A stretch of 64,000 bases of DNA from Acidimicrobiaceae bacterium (GTDB lineage: Bacteria > Actinomycetota > Acidimicrobiia > Acidimicrobiales > RAAP-2), in the NCBI GenBank assembly GCA_003155915.1, contig PMFA01000005.1:217526-281525 (forward strand), given 5' to 3'. Position numbers and translations under genes: made by a program. Positions 63,380-64,000 of this stretch are shown one piece after another (position 1 is the stretch's first letter; each line of letters opens with the position of its first letter). The notes beneath the pieces were generated by a model. The model was not told the DNA's origin, ran no database searches, and worked only from the letters and a program-made list of their open reading frames with translations.

Positions 63380-64000
63380 ATGGCCCTGAAGAGTGTAGAA
63401 AATCGCCTCGAGCGGATCTTCGAAAAGACGTTCTCACGTACTTTCAAGAGCACGCTGCAGCCGATTGAGATCGGCACGCGCATCGTTCGCGAAGTGGACC
63501 TCACGCGCCGTCTCTCGAGCCAGGGTCCCATCTCGCCGAATCAGATTCGGGTGTGGCTCGGACCAGTCGACGCTGCGCGATTCGACGGCTTCCAAAAAGC
63601 CCTGGTGAGTGAGCTCGAAGAGACCGTACGACAGCACGCCGTAAGTGAGGGCTTCAGCTTCGTGGGTCCCGTCAAGGTCGAAATTTTCATCGATGACGAC
63701 ATCAAGCCCGGCAATCTCGAAGTGAAGACCGAGTTCTTGGGTGGCGAGAGCCAGCCTCGACTGATCGCCAACGACGGGCGATCCTTCAACGTGGGCGAGC
63801 GGCCGCTCGTGATCGGAAGAAGTCCCGACGTTGAGGTCGTCATCAACGACTCCAACGTGTCGCGACAACACGCCGAGGTCTGGCGCACGAGCGAGGGAGT
63901 GGCCATCCGCGATCTTCAATCAACCAACGGAACGTTCGTGAACGGCCACCGGGTCACTGCCGTGTCACTGTCGCCCCGTGACGACGTCACGATCGGCACG
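63380..64000 (+). CDS. fhaA: FhaA-like protein with DUF3662 and FHA domains (3' end cut off by window)
   Basis: An incomplete gene: 207 codons are in the window and the frame runs off the edge. The N-terminal DUF3662 domain is MALKSVENRLERIFEKTFSR then LQPIEIGTRIVREVDLTRR. The C-terminal FHA domain begins at RSFNVGERPLVIGRSPDVEV and has the phosphothreonine-binding NDSNVSRQHAEV and LQSTNGTFVNG. Its mycobacterial relative Rv0020c (FhaA) binds phosphorylated MviN/MurJ and controls wall growth; its neighbours there are fhaB, pstP and pknA/B. The murJ gene in this window makes the link plausible. Confidence 0.92.
   Translation, partial: MALKSVENRLERIFEKTFSRTFKSTLQPIEIGTRIVREVDLTRRLSSQGPISPNQIRVWLGPVDAARFDGFQKALVSELEETVRQHAVSEGFSFVGPVKVEIFIDDDIKPGNLEVKTEFLGGESQPRLIANDGRSFNVGERPLVIGRSPDVEVVINDSNVSRQHAEVWRTSEGVAIRDLQSTNGTFVNGHRVTAVSLSPRDDVTIGT

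Overview
The window is about 64 kb of GC-rich chromosome spanning a replication origin. The order pcnA, DUF6049-type protein, murJ, trxB, trxA, cwlM-like, parB, parA, rsmG, jag, yidC, yidD, rnpA, rpmH, dnaA, dnaN, recF, dciA, gyrB, gyrA is the conserved actinobacterial origin block. The PadR regulator next to ino1, a DUF5318 protein and a DUF3662/FHA protein also point to Actinobacteria. Secreted proteins with Ig-like repeats of a type I associate with Acidimicrobiia make that class my best guess; this is inference, not proof.

1-29,500, core block. panB and a DUF5318 gene face away from PadR-ino1. Then come pcnA, envelope genes (DUF6049 protein, murJ), degV, the thioredoxin pair and a cwlM-like gene. 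Converging on them is the minus-strand rpmH-rnpA-yidD-yidC-jag-rsmG-parA-parB block, with three perfect parS sites between parA and rsmG. dnaA-dnaN-recF-dciA-gyrB-gyrA run rightward. The dnaA-dnaN gap has the architecture of oriC: DnaA-box-like sites, then a DnaA-trio array, then an AT-rich stretch. A DsbA/FrnE-like gene, a CoA-transferase and an ABC-F ATPase follow.

29,600-43,960, mixed metabolic and regulatory genes: a DUF6629 membrane protein, a GNAT acetyltransferase, a channel-like membrane protein with a degenerate filter, an ECF sigma factor with a putative membrane partner, a PspC-type histidine kinase and LuxR-type regulator divergent from a second PspC protein, an atypical thymidylate synthase-like protein, flavin/FMN oxidoreductases, a half-length aquaporin and a glycosyltransferase.

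43,960-55,360: a structured leader RNA whose closing stem buries the Shine-Dalgarno of a secreted lysozyme-like protein, a secreted CHAP protein, katG, an iron-permease-family protein, a second PadR module, a radical SAM/SPASM protein, a nitronate monooxygenase-like enzyme and an ABC-2 exporter.

55,360-64,000: a small ORF translationally coupled to an aberrant pyruvate kinase-like protein, a probable pseudogene, a PAS-GGDEF-EAL protein with an altered GGDEF motif, a large secreted beta-helix protein, tRNA-Leu(CAG) with a tandem copy of its 3' end, and the start of an FhaA-like gene cut by the window edge.

The most interesting items are regulatory: the oriC layout, a textbook intrinsic terminator inside the 5' end of rsmG, an internal Shine-Dalgarno in jag predicting two Jag proteins, a cwlM-like gene without a canonical start that is in frame with trxA, and the leader RNA at 44,139.
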